The notes beneath the pieces are model-generated. The model had not been told where the DNA came from, made no database searches, and worked only from the letters and a program-made list of their open reading frames with translations. From contig CAVSJR010000001.1 in the NCBI GenBank assembly GCA_963728285.1, positions 62,001 through 126,000 on the forward strand: a DNA stretch of 64,000 nt, read 5' to 3'. Shown here piece by piece: positions 37,372 to 45,576 of the stretch (positions are counted from its first letter, which is position 1; each line of letters begins with the position of its first letter). The translations under genes and the position numbers were made by a program. Source of the stretch: CAVSJR01 sp963728285 (GTDB taxonomy: Bacteria; Actinomycetota; UBA4738; HRBIN12).

Positions 37372-38647
37372 GACGGGACCGCCGTCCATCGCATGTCGCC
37401 CATCTGCGAGGCGGCGCCGAGATACGCCCATCCCGGGACGAGCCGCCCGACGCGGGCGTCGTCGCCGCCGATCACGCGTGCGGGCGTCCAGGCGCCGACG
37501 AGCTCCTCCTCGTTGCCGACGCTGACGAGGCAGTCGGCCTCGGGGACGTGGTCGGTGAGCCCGCCGTTGCGTCTCCGCGAGGATGGCGGTCGTGCGGATG
37601 CCGAGGCGCTCGCAGGCTCGAACCGTGAGCATGGTGTCGGTGTGGGAGTTGCCGGTCTCGAACGTCGTGCAGACGACGCCGTCGGCCCCGAGTCGCTGCG
37701 CGAGCTGCGCGGACAGCATCGCCGAGCGAGCCTTCTCGAATCCCGAGTCGAGGTAGCCGAGCGCGACGATGACCCCGGCGAATCGCAGCCGCTCGCCGTT
37801 CATCGCGGTGAGCTCACGCACGAGCGTGTTGCGCTGGTAGAAGGCCGTCGGATTGCGCGCCGCCGCCCAGTCGTAGGCACCGTTCGTGAGCGCGCCGTCC
37901 AGCACCTCCCGCGGATCCACGACGATCGGGGAGCATCCGCGCAGCGGATGCCCGTAGTAGTAGGTGTCGAGGAGCGGGCCCTCCGAGCCGACCTGCAGGA
38001 TGACCGCCACGGAGGGGAGATCGCCGGCGCCGGCGATCGTGTCCGGCGGCGGGATGGTCTCGACGGAGGCCGGCTCGGCCCCGATGGTCGCCGCCGCGAG
38101 GTCACGCGCCGTGCGGAGCGCCGCCCGACGAATGGCACGGTCGATGTCGGCGACGGGCGCCTCGCCCCTGACGTCGAAGTCGAGCACCACGTTCGTGGTC
38201 GACGACCACCTCGTGTGCGCTGCTCCGGGCCCGTCCATGTCGATGAAGGAGTCCGGGAGGTCGGCCGCCTCGCCGTCGGCGAGGCCGGCCAGCCGGGCCA
38301 CGGGAACGACCCCGAGCCCCTCCAGCCTGTTCGTACGGCCTCGCCCGGCGAGCGACAGCATCTCCCAGGGCTCCGGGGAACGTCGCCGCGGGATCGTCGA
38401 CGCGGACGGCCGGCTCCACGACGTCGAGCACGTTCGCGATCCGGACCGAATCGCCCGGCCGGACCACCTCCACGCGGACCGCCTCGATGGCCGGCTCCGC
38501 TGCGGCCACGGTGCCGATCGCATCCGCATCGATCGTGAGGCGCCCCGAATTCCAGGAGGAGGTATCGCCCTCGGTCGCCACCCTCGTGACCTCGACCTCG
38601 CCGGCCTCGTACGCGGCCAGCTCAAGTGGAGGGTTCGGCGCCGACAT
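37368..38647 (-). CDS. grdE: glycine/sarcosine/betaine reductase component B, alpha/beta proprotein (two frameshifts)
   Basis: GrdE-type proprotein that in known systems is cleaved to give a pyruvoyl-containing subunit partnering selenoprotein B. The start ATG 38647 gives LELAAYEAGEVEVTRV and VEVVRPGDSVRIANVLDVVEP, then FPG; the middle has SFIDMDGPGA, TNVVLDFDV and ALTNGAYDWAAARNPTAFY; the end has GVVCTTFETGNSHTDTML, VSVGNEEELVGAW and stop TGA at 37370-37368. Frame changes lie near 38370 and 37572. The Cys in GVVCTTFE is a candidate pyruvoyl precursor. The start codon directly follows an operator palindrome. All parts are conserved, so sequence error is the simplest reason for the shifts. Confidence 0.87.
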
Positions 38648-38662
38648 TGTCGACAGTCTACA
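38648..38662. promoter_or_regulatory. operator palindrome, site 1 (grd operon)
   Basis: TGTCGACAGTCTACA abuts the grdE ATG at 38647. On the minus strand it reads TGTAGACTGTCGACA, which differs from site 2 only at the centre. TAGACT within it can serve as a -10 box, predicting a leaderless grdE mRNA. The TAG of the upstream SDR gene lies inside the site. Confidence 0.78.
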
Positions 38663-39508
38663 TTCCGCTCGGCGCGGCGTTGTCGCCGTTCGGCGGCGTT
38701 GTCGCCGTCCGGCGGCACCGGCGGCGCCAGACGCTCGTCGTACCAGTCCCCGCCGCCCAGCTCCCCGCCGTCCACGATCAGCGTCTGCCCGCTGATGAAC
38801 GCCGCATCATCCGAGGCGAGGAACAGCACGGCCGACGCCTGCTCGTGCGCCCTCCCCACCCTGCGCAGGGGTATCCGGCGGAGATACTCACGCTCGATCC
38901 TGCGTTCCTCGGGATCGCCCCGCATCTCACGCTCGGTCTCCGGCGTCATCGTCTGACCCGGGGCGACGCAGTTGGCGCGAACGCCCAGATGCCCGAGCTC
39001 GTGCGCGAAGGCCTTCGTGAGCGCCACGAGCGCGGCCTTCGATGCGTTGTACGGAGCCTCGGGGGATTCGTTCTTGAAGGCGTTGGCGCTCGCGATGTTC
39101 ACGATCGATCCGCCGCCCTCGCTGGGCCATGTGCTCCCCGGCCACCTGCATCGTGGCCAGCGGGGCTCGGGCGTTCACGGCGAAGGTCAGGTCGAACGTC
39201 TCCTTCGACACCTCCAGGACCGGTCCCTCGGGCATCACGCCGGCGCAGTTCACCAGGACGTGAATGCGCCGGAGCTGCTCGATCGCGCCGCGCACCATCG
39301 ACCTCGCCGCCTCGAAGTCGGACAGATCCACCACGTGCGTCCGCACCCGGGCGGGATCGATCGAGGTGCGAACATCCTCGAGCCCGTCCGCGCGCACGTC
39401 GGCCGCGAAGACGCGGGCTCCGTCCTCGACGAATGCCTCCACGATGGCGCGGCCGATCCCCTGCGCCGCCCCGGTGACGATCACGTTGCGGTCGTCGAAG
39501 CGCCCCAT
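38658..39508 (-). CDS. short-chain dehydrogenase/reductase (frameshifts)
   Basis: A classical SDR: cofactor motif TGAAQGIGRAIVEAF, VLVNCAGVMPEGP, the catalytic YNASK (APYNASKAALVALTKAFA) and ISGQTLIVDGG near the end. A frame change near 39112 separates the Rossmann N-terminus from the active site, and a second is caused by the 19-bp duplication. ATG 39508 overlaps the SMP30 stop by one base. With the lactonase and MBL genes upstream it forms an operon-like run. Substrate unknown. Confidence 0.85.
38674..38711. repeat. tandem 19-bp duplication at the end of the SDR gene
   Basis: A 16-base block is repeated exactly at 38674-38689 and 38693-38708, period 19. It shifts the SDR frame by one; with a single copy the SDR would reach the TAG at 38660-38658 in frame. 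Confidence 0.75.
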
Positions 39509-40344
39509 CACGGCACCTCCGGGTAGTGGAGGGGCCGGCCGGCGACCCCGAGGTCACCGATCAACAGGTGCCGTCCGCCGACGTTCGCGACGACCGCCCG
39601 GTCGAGGTGCTCGCCCACGAAGACGAGGTTCGTCGGGGCGTCGAAGGTGGAGGCGAGATGATCGTCGATGGTGCGATCGACGCGGCCGTCCTGCGCGATC
39701 CGCACGAGGCCGTCGGGTCGATAGAGCGTGACCCAGAGCCCTCCTTCCGCATCCAGGGCCAGCCCATCCGCGTCCGTATCGGGCAGATCGACGACGGTCT
39801 CCGGTTGCCCGGCGACGCCGTCGGCGAGGATCGGGACTCGAGCCACTCGTTCGGCCTTCGCCTCCACGACGAGCAGCGCCGTGCCGTCCGGCGCGACGAC
39901 GCATCCGTTCGGATACCGGGGAACCGAATCCGTCCACCGTTCGGTCGTCCCGCCGGGCCGAACTCGAACGATCTCGGGGCGACCGTCCTCGCCGGAGCAG
40001 GTCACGTAGAGGTTTCCCGCGGCGTCGAACGCGGCGACGTTGGGCGTGTCGAGGTCCTCCGAGTCGACGCCGCGAGCGTAGGTCTCGACCACACGCGTCG
40101 AGGGGTCCATGCGAACGACCTCGCCCCTGTCGGCATCGCACGCGTAGACGCGGTTGTTCCCGTCGACGCAGATGCCGAGCATGGATCCCCCGGATGATCC
40201 GAGGAGCTCGACGTCGCCGTCGAGCGAGATCCGATAGAGCTCCCCTCCCTCGCCTCCGGCATAGACGCAGGCGTCGAACGGACTCCAGGCGACGCCCTCG
40301 GGGTGGTTGAGCCCGTCGACGAGCTCCTCGAATCGATCGAGCAT
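39508..40344 (-). CDS. SMP-30/gluconolactonase family protein
   Basis: A 278-residue six-bladed propeller: NHPEGVAWSPFDACVYAGGEGGELYRI, metal-binding type positions in NGCVVAPDGTALLVVEA and DADGLALDAEGGLWV. Family members hydrolyse lactones or related esters. ATG 40344 starts MLDRFEELVDGL. It is adjacent to, and overlaps, the SDR. Confidence 0.88.
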   Translation of the reverse strand: MLDRFEELVDGLNHPEGVAWSPFDACVYAGGEGGELYRISLDGDVELLGSSGGSMLGICVDGNNRVYACDADRGEVVRMDPSTRVVETYARGVDSEDLDTPNVAAFDAAGNLYVTCSGEDGRPEIVRVRPGGTTERWTDSVPRYPNGCVVAPDGTALLVVEAKAERVARVPILADGVAGQPETVVDLPDTDADGLALDAEGGLWVTLYRPDGLVRIAQDGRVDRTIDDHLASTFDAPTNLVFVGEHLDRAVVANVGGRHLLIGDLGVAGRPLHYPEVP

Positions 40345-40381
40345 CAGCCCCCTTCCCCGCAACCCCTCACCCGCAGCCGAC

Positions 40382-41182
40382 TCACACCGAGAGGACCTCG
40401 CACCTGGCGATGTTCTCGTCGATTCGGATCGGGACGGCGGCACCGCCGAAGCTCGGCCCGTGTCCGCCGTGGACGATGCGAATGGGCAATTCCCGCAGCC
40501 GCCGAAGCGATTCGACGTAGGCGTCGAGGTTCGCCTGCTCGATCGGCAGCACGATGTCTCGGTACAGCGTGTCTCCGGAGAACAGCAGCCCCGTCGCTTC
40601 CTCGAACAGCGCGAGGCTTCCCGGCGTATGGCCGGGCACCCCGATCACCCGCAGGCGGCGGTCGCCGAGATCCAGGACGTCGCCCTCGTCCACGACGCGC
40701 GTCGGCGTGGTTCGCCGGACCTCGAAGGCGGCCGGATCGAAGGTTCGGTCGGGGAGGGCGGTGAGCATCACATCCGGCAGCGGCCACCCCTCCTCCGCCA
40801 TCGCCGTCCGGAGCTCCGCGTCGTACCGTTCGATGGTGAGGCCGGCGACCTCGCCCGAGGACTCGATCGAATCCACCTCCAATCGGTGGCAGACCCGATC
40901 GTCGAACTCGTGCAGCCCTCCCATGTGGTCCGAGTGCCCGTGCGTCGCGATGGCGATGGCGGGCTTCCCGGATGAGCCGGGGAGCCCTTCCACCGCCGGG
41001 CGAAGCCGCCCGATCCCGTTGCCGGTGTCGACGACCGCGTTTCGCTCGGAGCCGTGAACCACCCACACGTTCGAGCGGAGCCAGGCATCGACGTGCGGCT
41101 CATCGACCCGGCTGACGCCGTCCCCCACCGGCCGTGCCTCGAACCACTGCCGGGCCAAGGGAAGGGAGGCGGTCACGGACAC
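40382..41182 (-). CDS. metallo-beta-lactamase fold hydrolase
   Basis: A 266-residue MBL-fold enzyme with the metal site THGHSDHMGG (H81, H83, D85, H86), VPGHTPGS, FSGDTLY and GGHGPSF, all needed for a dinuclear metal centre. Likely a thioesterase, lactonase or glyoxalase-type hydrolase. GTG 41182 is the start. It sits between the FAD enzyme and the SMP30 gene on one strand. Confidence 0.88.
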   Translation of the reverse strand: MSVTASLPLARQWFEARPVGDGVSRVDEPHVDAWLRSNVWVVHGSERNAVVDTGNGIGRLRPAVEGLPGSSGKPAIAIATHGHSDHMGGLHEFDDRVCHRLEVDSIESSGEVAGLTIERYDAELRTAMAEEGWPLPDVMLTALPDRTFDPAAFEVRRTTPTRVVDEGDVLDLGDRRLRVIGVPGHTPGSLALFEEATGLLFSGDTLYRDIVLPIEQANLDAYVESLRRLRELPIRIVHGGHGPSFGGAAVPIRIDENIARCEVLSV

Positions 41183-41298
41183 CGGCTCGCTCCGGCGCCC
41201 CGCGGTGGGAACGCTTCGCTGCCGTCCGAGTTGCGGTGCACTCGATCCACGGCCGGGAGCTTACCGGTCACTCCCGCGACGGGGCGACATCGCCGTCC

Positions 41299-42909
41299 TC
41301 ATCTCGCACGCCTCGCGACCTTGTCGTCGCGGAGCACCTCGCGGACGGCGTTCCGCCCGTTCGCGCCCGTCACGCCCCCTCCCGGATGCGTCCCGGCGCC
41401 GCACATGTACAGCCCCCGAAGCGGCGTCCGGTAGTCGCCGTAGCCGCGGACCGGCCGCATGAACAACAGCTGATCCGGCGACATGTCGCCGTGCAGCGCG
41501 TGCCCGCCGCTGATGCCGAGGACGCGTTCGAGGTCGAGGGGTGAGAGGACCTGGCGGTGAAGGATCTTGCCCGGCAGGTCGGGGAAGGAGGCCGACAGTT
41601 GTTCGATCACCTCGTCGGCGCGACGCTCTCGGATCTCATCCCAGGAGCCCTGGCCGTCGGCGAGCCGATAGGGCTGGGAGTTCACGTCGATGGTGACGAT
41701 GTGCCTCCCCTCGGGCGCGAGCGATGGATCGTGCACGGTGGGGAAGCAGACCTCGACGTGGGAGTCCTCGGCGGGGATGCCGGCCTGGGCCTTCGCTTGG
41801 TCCATGTCCATCTGCGGGATGAGCCCGGTCACCTCCATGATGCCCGTGTGATACGGCTGCACGCCGTCGTCGGGCAGCCCGCGGACGTAGGGGAGGTCGG
41901 AGACGGCGAGGTTGATCTTGATGCTCGTTCCCATGCAGCGGTAGGCCTCGACCGCGCGGCGGAACCACTCGGGCAGGTCGTTCGCTTCGAGCAGGCCGAG
42001 GAACGTCCGTTTGGGATCGGCGTTCGAGAGCACCCTCGGCGCGTAGAGCTCCTCGCCGTCGGCCAGGGCCACCCCATGCGCGCGCCCGTTCCTCGTCAGG
42101 ATCCTGGCGACCTCGGCGCCGGTTCTGATCTCGGCGCCCTGCTCCCTGGCGGCGTCGGCCATGCGCTCGGTCACCGTCCCGATGCCCCCGCGCACGAACC
42201 CCCACTGGCGCACGCCTCCGCCCCCCTCCTCCGAGGCATGGTCGTGCAGCAGGACGTACGCGGTTCCCGGGGTCGACGGCCCGGCGACGCTGTCGTTGAT
42301 GGCGTGCCAGCCGATGGCCGCCTTGACGTGCTCGGACTCGAAGCGCTCGCCGAGGAACTGAGCGGCGGACGTCGTGAACAGGAAGGCGGCGTCCTGCATC
42401 AGCCCCCGATGCCGAAACGACAGGGCGCCGAACTTGGCCATCGCCCCGACGTCGCGAAGCGTCCGGAGGCGAGGATCGGGCGGCGTCCAGTCGAAGACGG
42501 GCACCACCCCCTCGGCGATCGCGGCGAGGTGGGCCTCGAAGTCCGGGAACGCCCTCGCGTCGGCCTTCGAGAACCTGGAGATCTCCTCCGAGGTCGGAGC
42601 GATGTCGTCGTGGAGATACAGGTGGGCCCCGTCCGGATAGAGGTTGAGGGTGGGTCCCGCGGCGTCCACCACGACGCCCCTGCTCACGAGCCGCATGTCG
42701 CGCCAGATCGCCTGCCGCAGCATGCTGAGCACGTAGGCCCCCGTCGAGGCCCGGTAGCCGGGCGCGAACTCCTCGGTGACGCAGCATCCTCCGACGATGT
42801 CGCGCCGCTCGAGCACGACCGGGCGGAGCCCTCGGCGGGCGAGATAGAACGCCGCGACGAGGCCGTTGTGGCCGCCGCCGATCACGATCGCGTCGTAGGT
42901 GTTCACCAT
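41299..42909 (-). CDS. FAD-dependent oxidoreductase, CrtI/PYROXD2-like
   Basis: A 536-residue flavoprotein. The FAD start is DAIVIGGGHNGLVAAFYLARRG with GGCCVTEEFAPGY, and the C-terminal FAD segment is LYMCGAGTHPGGGVTGANGRNA. This is the phytoene dehydrogenase / pyridine nucleotide-disulfide oxidoreductase domain 2 group, which includes many uncharacterised amine or C-C desaturating oxidases. No carotenoid genes are near, so carotenoid synthesis is unlikely. A regulatory palindrome with a strong -10 (TACAAT) is 35 bases upstream. Confidence 0.88.
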   Translation of the reverse strand: MVNTYDAIVIGGGHNGLVAAFYLARRGLRPVVLERRDIVGGCCVTEEFAPGYRASTGAYVLSMLRQAIWRDMRLVSRGVVVDAAGPTLNLYPDGAHLYLHDDIAPTSEEISRFSKADARAFPDFEAHLAAIAEGVVPVFDWTPPDPRLRTLRDVGAMAKFGALSFRHRGLMQDAAFLFTTSAAQFLGERFESEHVKAAIGWHAINDSVAGPSTPGTAYVLLHDHASEEGGGGVRQWGFVRGGIGTVTERMADAAREQGAEIRTGAEVARILTRNGRAHGVALADGEELYAPRVLSNADPKRTFLGLLEANDLPEWFRRAVEAYRCMGTSIKINLAVSDLPYVRGLPDDGVQPYHTGIMEVTGLIPQMDMDQAKAQAGIPAEDSHVEVCFPTVHDPSLAPEGRHIVTIDVNSQPYRLADGQGSWDEIRERRADEVIEQLSASFPDLPGKILHRQVLSPLDLERVLGISGGHALHGDMSPDQLLFMRPVRGYGDYRTPLRGLYMCGAGTHPGGGVTGANGRNAVREVLRDDKVARRAR

Positions 42910-42941
42910 CGGTCCTCGCCGATCCTACTGCCTCGGGGCCG

Positions 42942-42958
42942 ATTGTAGACAGTCGACA
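42942..42958 (-). promoter_or_regulatory. promoter -10 and operator palindrome, site 2 (FAD enzyme operon)
   Basis: The operator TGTAGACAGTCGACA (42944-42958) overlaps a strong -10 box TACAAT on the minus strand (42947-42942), upstream of the FAD oxidoreductase. It matches site 1 read in reverse at 14 of 15 positions. Confidence 0.78.
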
Positions 42959-42989
42959 CTAGGGGCGGGAGCCCTTGGACTGGCCCGCC

Positions 42990-44255
42990 CTATCGCTTCT
43001 GGGCCGCGAGCACCCGATCGGTGAAGAAGGATCCGGGGGCCGGCGGACGCAGGCAGTGCACGATCGTCATCGACTGCGCGTAGGACCCGCAATGCAGGAT
43101 GGCGAGCGCGTCCCCCTCGCGCACCTCCGGCAGCGCCTGGTCCTCGGCAAACAGGTCGTCGCCCTCGTTGATGTGACCGGCGACCGTGCCGGGGCGCACC
43201 GCGGATGCGTCGGCTTGATCGCAGGCGACGATCTGGAGCGCGCCCCCGTAGATGAAGCCGTCGTTCAGGACGTTCCATCCCGCGTCGACGCCGACGAACC
43301 GCACGCCCTCCCGGTCCTCAACCGTGACGACCTGCATGAGGAGGATCGCGCTCTCCTTGACGAGGAAGTCTCCCGGCTCGACGCCCACGACCACGTCGAG
43401 CGGCGCCAGATGCCGAGCGAGCATCGATGCCCACGCATCGAGATCGAGGGGCTCGTCTCCCTCCGCGAGCGGCACGCCGAGCCCGCCTCCGACGTTCACC
43501 TCGACGATGCGGTGCCCCGCCTCGTTCAGCCGTCGGGCCGTCGCGGCGGCGCACTCGACCGCTCGCTCGAATCGCGGCAACCCGTCGGTGAGATAGCCGT
43601 GGCCGACGTGGAGATGGACGGTGTCGATGCTGAGGTGGTAGTCCCGCGCGATCCGGAGGGCCTCGTCGATCTGCTCGGGGAAGATGCCGAACTTGGTCGG
43701 CCGATCTCCGCCGCTGTAGAGCGTCTCGGCCCCGCGGTATCCCGCGCCCGCACGCGGGTTGATGCGAAGGCCCACCGCGCGGCCCGGGTCCCTTCGCCCG
43801 ACCCGCCGGAGCTGGCTGAGGAGGTCGACATTGAGGTGGATGGGATGGGCGAGGAGCACGTCGAGATCGCGGTCGGAGACGTTCGTTCCCGTGTAGCTGA
43901 TCTCCTCGCCGCGCCATCCGTGGGCGAGGGCATGAAGCACCTCCTCCGGCGAGCAGGCATCGATCCCCACGCTCTGCGGAGAGCCCGGTGGTCCGAGCGA
44001 GCGCAGCAACGCGAGCGCCTCCGGCTCCCGCTGGGCCTTCAGCGCGAGCCGAACCCGGTGGCGCAGTCCCGCTCGGTCGAGCGACCCCTGGAGGGCGCGC
44101 GCCTGCTCCTCGACCCGGACGAGGTCGTAGACGAACCGCGGCGTGCCGAGCTCCGCGGCGATGGACGCCGCATCGCGCCCCGCGATCTCGAGGCGGCCGT
44201 CGCGAACCTCGAGCCCCGGCCTGGACCACCACGGTTGTGACCCGGACGCCTGCAC
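42990..44255 (-). CDS. PLP-dependent decarboxylase, fold type III (LysA/ornithine decarboxylase-like)
   Basis: A 421-residue enzyme of the Orn/DAP/Arg decarboxylase 2 family. The barrel domain has the PLP lysine in RLALKAQREPEALALL, HLHVGHGYL, EVNVGGGLGVPL and GVEPGDFLVKES; the C-terminal domain has LHCGSYAQSM. No lysine-biosynthesis genes are near, so it is more likely a catabolic decarboxylase of a substrate linked to the neighbouring operons. The usual KAN around the lysine is KAQ here. Confidence 0.88.
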   Translation of the reverse strand: MQASGSQPWWSRPGLEVRDGRLEIAGRDAASIAAELGTPRFVYDLVRVEEQARALQGSLDRAGLRHRVRLALKAQREPEALALLRSLGPPGSPQSVGIDACSPEEVLHALAHGWRGEEISYTGTNVSDRDLDVLLAHPIHLNVDLLSQLRRVGRRDPGRAVGLRINPRAGAGYRGAETLYSGGDRPTKFGIFPEQIDEALRIARDYHLSIDTVHLHVGHGYLTDGLPRFERAVECAAATARRLNEAGHRIVEVNVGGGLGVPLAEGDEPLDLDAWASMLARHLAPLDVVVGVEPGDFLVKESAILLMQVVTVEDREGVRFVGVDAGWNVLNDGFIYGGALQIVACDQADASAVRPGTVAGHINEGDDLFAEDQALPEVREGDALAILHCGSYAQSMTIVHCLRPPAPGSFFTDRVLAAQKR

Positions 44256-44312
44256 GGCGCCCAGGCTACCGGCCGGCGCCGCCGATCGAAGCGCCGGATG
44301 CGAGCGATGCTC

Positions 44313-44813
44313 CTAGGACCAGCCCCGAGCCTCGGCCGTCTCCCGATCCCGGACGATCCCGAGCATCACCGCCGCCGTGGCGACCACCCCGCCCAGCGCG
44401 GACAGGTAGGCGCCGAAGGCGGTGCCGTCTCCGGCCGAACCGGCGGCGCCGGCCGATTGGAGCACCGCATCGGCCCGGAAGAGTCCCGTCGCGGAGAACG
44501 CGAGGAGGAAGACCGCGCCGACTCCCGCGGCCATCGTGGCCCAACGGCCGATCCTCGCATCCGCCATCAGCAGCATCGCCCCACCGCCGAGGAAGGAGAC
44601 GATCGCCCCGAGCGCGGCGAGCTGCCCGGAGAGGTCCTGCGTTCCCCGGAGGACGAGGGACTCGGCCCCTCCGCCCGCGACCTGGGCCTCGTAGACGAAC
44701 CACCCCAGGAAGATGCCCAGCAGGCCGAGGAATCCCCCGGTCATCGCCCCCAACGCCGGATACGAGAGCGCCTGCTCGCGAAACGCGTTCTTGTCGCTCG
44801 CCCGTTCCTCCAT
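44313..44813 (-). CDS. four-helix membrane protein
   Basis: A 166-residue membrane protein, ATG 44813, with helices at ~22-42, ~63-83, ~90-110 and ~133-155. It is paralogous to the next gene: AMTGGFLGLLGIFLGWF aligns with AMIGGGFLILIGIFLKWF, and the helix spacing is the same. Function unknown. Confidence 0.72.
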   Translation of the reverse strand: MEERASDKNAFREQALSYPALGAMTGGFLGLLGIFLGWFVYEAQVAGGGAESLVLRGTQDLSGQLAALGAIVSFLGGGAMLLMADARIGRWATMAAGVGAVFLLAFSATGLFRADAVLQSAGAAGSAGDGTAFGAYLSALGGVVATAAVMLGIVRDRETAEARGWS

Positions 44814-44935
44814 CTGGCCTCCTCCGATCTCTTCCGAAGAGCATCGGAATCGGGGCGTGATTTCTTCAACGGTCCGAGCCCCCTGGTACCGGTCCGGAGG
44901 CGGCGGGGGAATGGGCGTGGAAGGTGGAGCCGGCC

Positions 44936-45451
44936 TCAGACCCGCGGCTGCCCGCCTCGCATCGCCAGCGCACCGCCGACCGTTGCGATCACCGCTCCCA
45001 GGAAGGAGATGTAGAGGCCGACCGCGGCCTTGCCGTCGATCGCGGCGGCGCCGAGCTGTCCCTCCTGAGGGAGATCGATGCCCACGCTGTTGGCGCGGAA
45101 GAACGCAACCACGGTCACGATCAGCGCGATGACGCCCGCGATCGTTCCGGCGATGAGCGCGTACCTCTTGATCGCGGGGTCGGTCATCAGTATGGCGGAG
45201 CCGCCGGCTCCGATCGCCACGAGCGAGGCGATGAGCGCGACGATGCCGGTCCAGTCCCCGGTTCCCGTCTCCGACGCGGACGCGCTGAAGCCGCCGACGG
45301 TCGCCGAGACCGTGAACCACTTCAGGAAGATGCCGATCAGGATCAGGAACCCTCCCCCGATCATGGCCCATGCGGGGTAGTTGATGTCCCCGCTGCCGGT
45401 CGATGCCGGCGACGGCGGCCGTTCGGGTTGAGGGTCGGTGGGCTGATCCAT
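44936..45451 (-). CDS. four-helix membrane protein (paralog)
   Basis: A 171-residue membrane protein with a proline-rich cytoplasmic N-terminus and four helices, starting AMIGGGFLILIGIFLKWF. It is a tandem paralog of the gene downstream, and both have Asp/Lys or Arg pairs between helices 2 and 3 (MTDPAIKRYA versus MADARIGRWA). Function unknown. Confidence 0.75.
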   Translation of the reverse strand: MDQPTDPQPERPPSPASTGSGDINYPAWAMIGGGFLILIGIFLKWFTVSATVGGFSASASETGTGDWTGIVALIASLVAIGAGGSAILMTDPAIKRYALIAGTIAGVIALIVTVVAFFRANSVGIDLPQEGQLGAAAIDGKAAVGLYISFLGAVIATVGGALAMRGGQPRV

Positions 45452-45576
45452 GGTTCCCCCCTGTCTCGTAAGCGCTCATTGTCGGAGTGCGATCGCGACG
45501 ATGCAACGACCCCGTCGACCGCATTCGAGGGATCCGGAGGATGGGAATGCCGTTGGCGGACGCCCCGTCGTCTGAC

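Noticed and set aside
36013..38538. Open frame of ~840 codons on the plus strand
   Set aside because: It is antisense to grdB and grdE, which are clearly homologous to known proteins; composition is that of a shadow frame.
42990..44255. Biosynthetic diaminopimelate decarboxylase (lysA)
   Set aside because: Family fits, but there is no lysine or threonine pathway gene nearby and the region is catabolic, so the specific name is not supported.
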